From Hymenochaete sp. R1 (Eukaryota > Basidiomycota > Agaricomycetes > Hymenochaetales > Hymenochaetaceae), in assembly GCA_019400425.1 (NCBI GenBank), contig JAFREE010000179.1:1-47722 (forward strand): 47,722 nucleotides of DNA, read 5' to 3'. The translations under genes and the position numbers were made by a program. The notes below the pieces were generated by a model. It was not told the DNA's origin, searched no databases, and saw only the letters and a list, made by a program, of their open reading frames with translations. Positions 47,342 to 47,722 of this stretch are shown here, in pieces. The first letter of the stretch is position 1; each line of letters opens with the position of its first letter.

Positions 47342-47722
47342 GCGCGTAAATAAACATCAACAGCGCGGTCCATATTTAGAAAAGTGCACAGCTTTTCTTA
47401 ACGAGACGCACCTACCCTTCCCTGATCCATTACATCAATTTTCTTCGTACTCAGTAATTTGTTTCCTTCTCACTTCTGACAGGCTTACGAAGACTTCGGT
47501 GGCATCTCAACCAGCCCCAGTCCTTTTTACTATGGCACAACCATTCCAGACTGGACTGGAATACCGTGACCGTCTCTCGAGTGGTTGTTCTCCAGAAAGT
47601 AGCACAGCTTTCGAAATTCCCAGGCTCTCTGGTCCAAATTCTATAAAAAGACGTCCCCTCTCGCTCCCCTCTCGTCTCCCCATCTCTCCCTCGAACCACT
47701 ACCATCCCTTCATAGGGACGAG
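47342..47722. repeat. Right arm of window-terminal inverted repeat
   Basis: It is the inverted counterpart of 222-605 and runs to the very edge of the window, so the true end of the homology is not visible. The outer 240 bp are best conserved. The inner block around 47355-47410 is also well matched, and the piece between them is not. Confidence 0.85.
47575..47722 (+). promoter_or_regulatory. Outward-facing TATA promoter, right copy
   Basis: TATAAAAA at 47643-47650 is followed by a CT-rich leader (cccctctcgctcccctctcg) up to the window end, with no ATG yet. The gene it drives starts beyond 47722. Its layout and sequence match the left copy in mirror image. Confidence 0.65.

Overview
The window looks like ordinary chromosomal DNA of a filamentous basidiomycete, most likely an Agaricomycete. 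The genes are dense with short introns of about 45-75 bp, with GT/GC donors and AG acceptors. Gene spacing is a few hundred bp, intergenic DNA is pyrimidine-rich, and the protein set (CAP10 glycosyltransferase, pectinesterase, P450, CT-rich fungal core promoters) fits. There is no rRNA, CRISPR array or recognisable transposon ORF. I spliced every gene by hand. All 16 main models close as uninterrupted reading frames with matching intron phases (129 introns in all), so most internal exon borders should be right. 5' ends are less certain.

Layout: The two window ends carry a roughly 380-bp inverted repeat (222-605 and 47342-47722) holding a TATA promoter that points outward in both copies. Between them lie: a 102-aa conserved-looking small protein (-); a cytochrome P450 (+); tRNA-Glu(UUC); a SNIP1-like FHA protein (+); a 20-exon phospholipase D of the PX-PH-HKD type (-); a secreted pectinesterase (+); a vWA-domain protein (-); the mitochondrial Rho GTPase Miro/Gem1 (-); the eIF2alpha kinase Gcn2 (+); the urease accessory GTPase UreG (+); an MFS drug/H+ antiporter-type transporter (-); the nuclear exosome nuclease Rrp6 (-); the U6 snRNA 3' exonuclease Usb1 (-); a degenerate PEBP-like protein (+); a PAXBP1/GCFC-like splicing factor (-); a Rad60/Esc2-like SUMO-mimic protein (+); and a CAP10 glycosyltransferase (+).

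There is no single-pathway cluster. Most genes are housekeeping. RNA processing is locally over-represented: Usb1 and Rrp6 are tandem neighbours acting on RNA 3' ends, and the SNIP1-like and PAXBP1-like genes are spliceosome-linked. Pectinesterase, P450, MFS and CAP10 are the accessory lifestyle genes.

Most worth a second look are: the window-terminal inverted repeat with outward promoters; the frame-neutral 18-nt microexon carrying the catalytic HxK of the second PLD motif; the PEBP-like protein that has lost the family's ligand residues; five GC-AG introns that are each required to keep a conserved protein in frame; and the small unknown protein next to the P450. I did not find convincing evidence of a wholly new multi-gene system.
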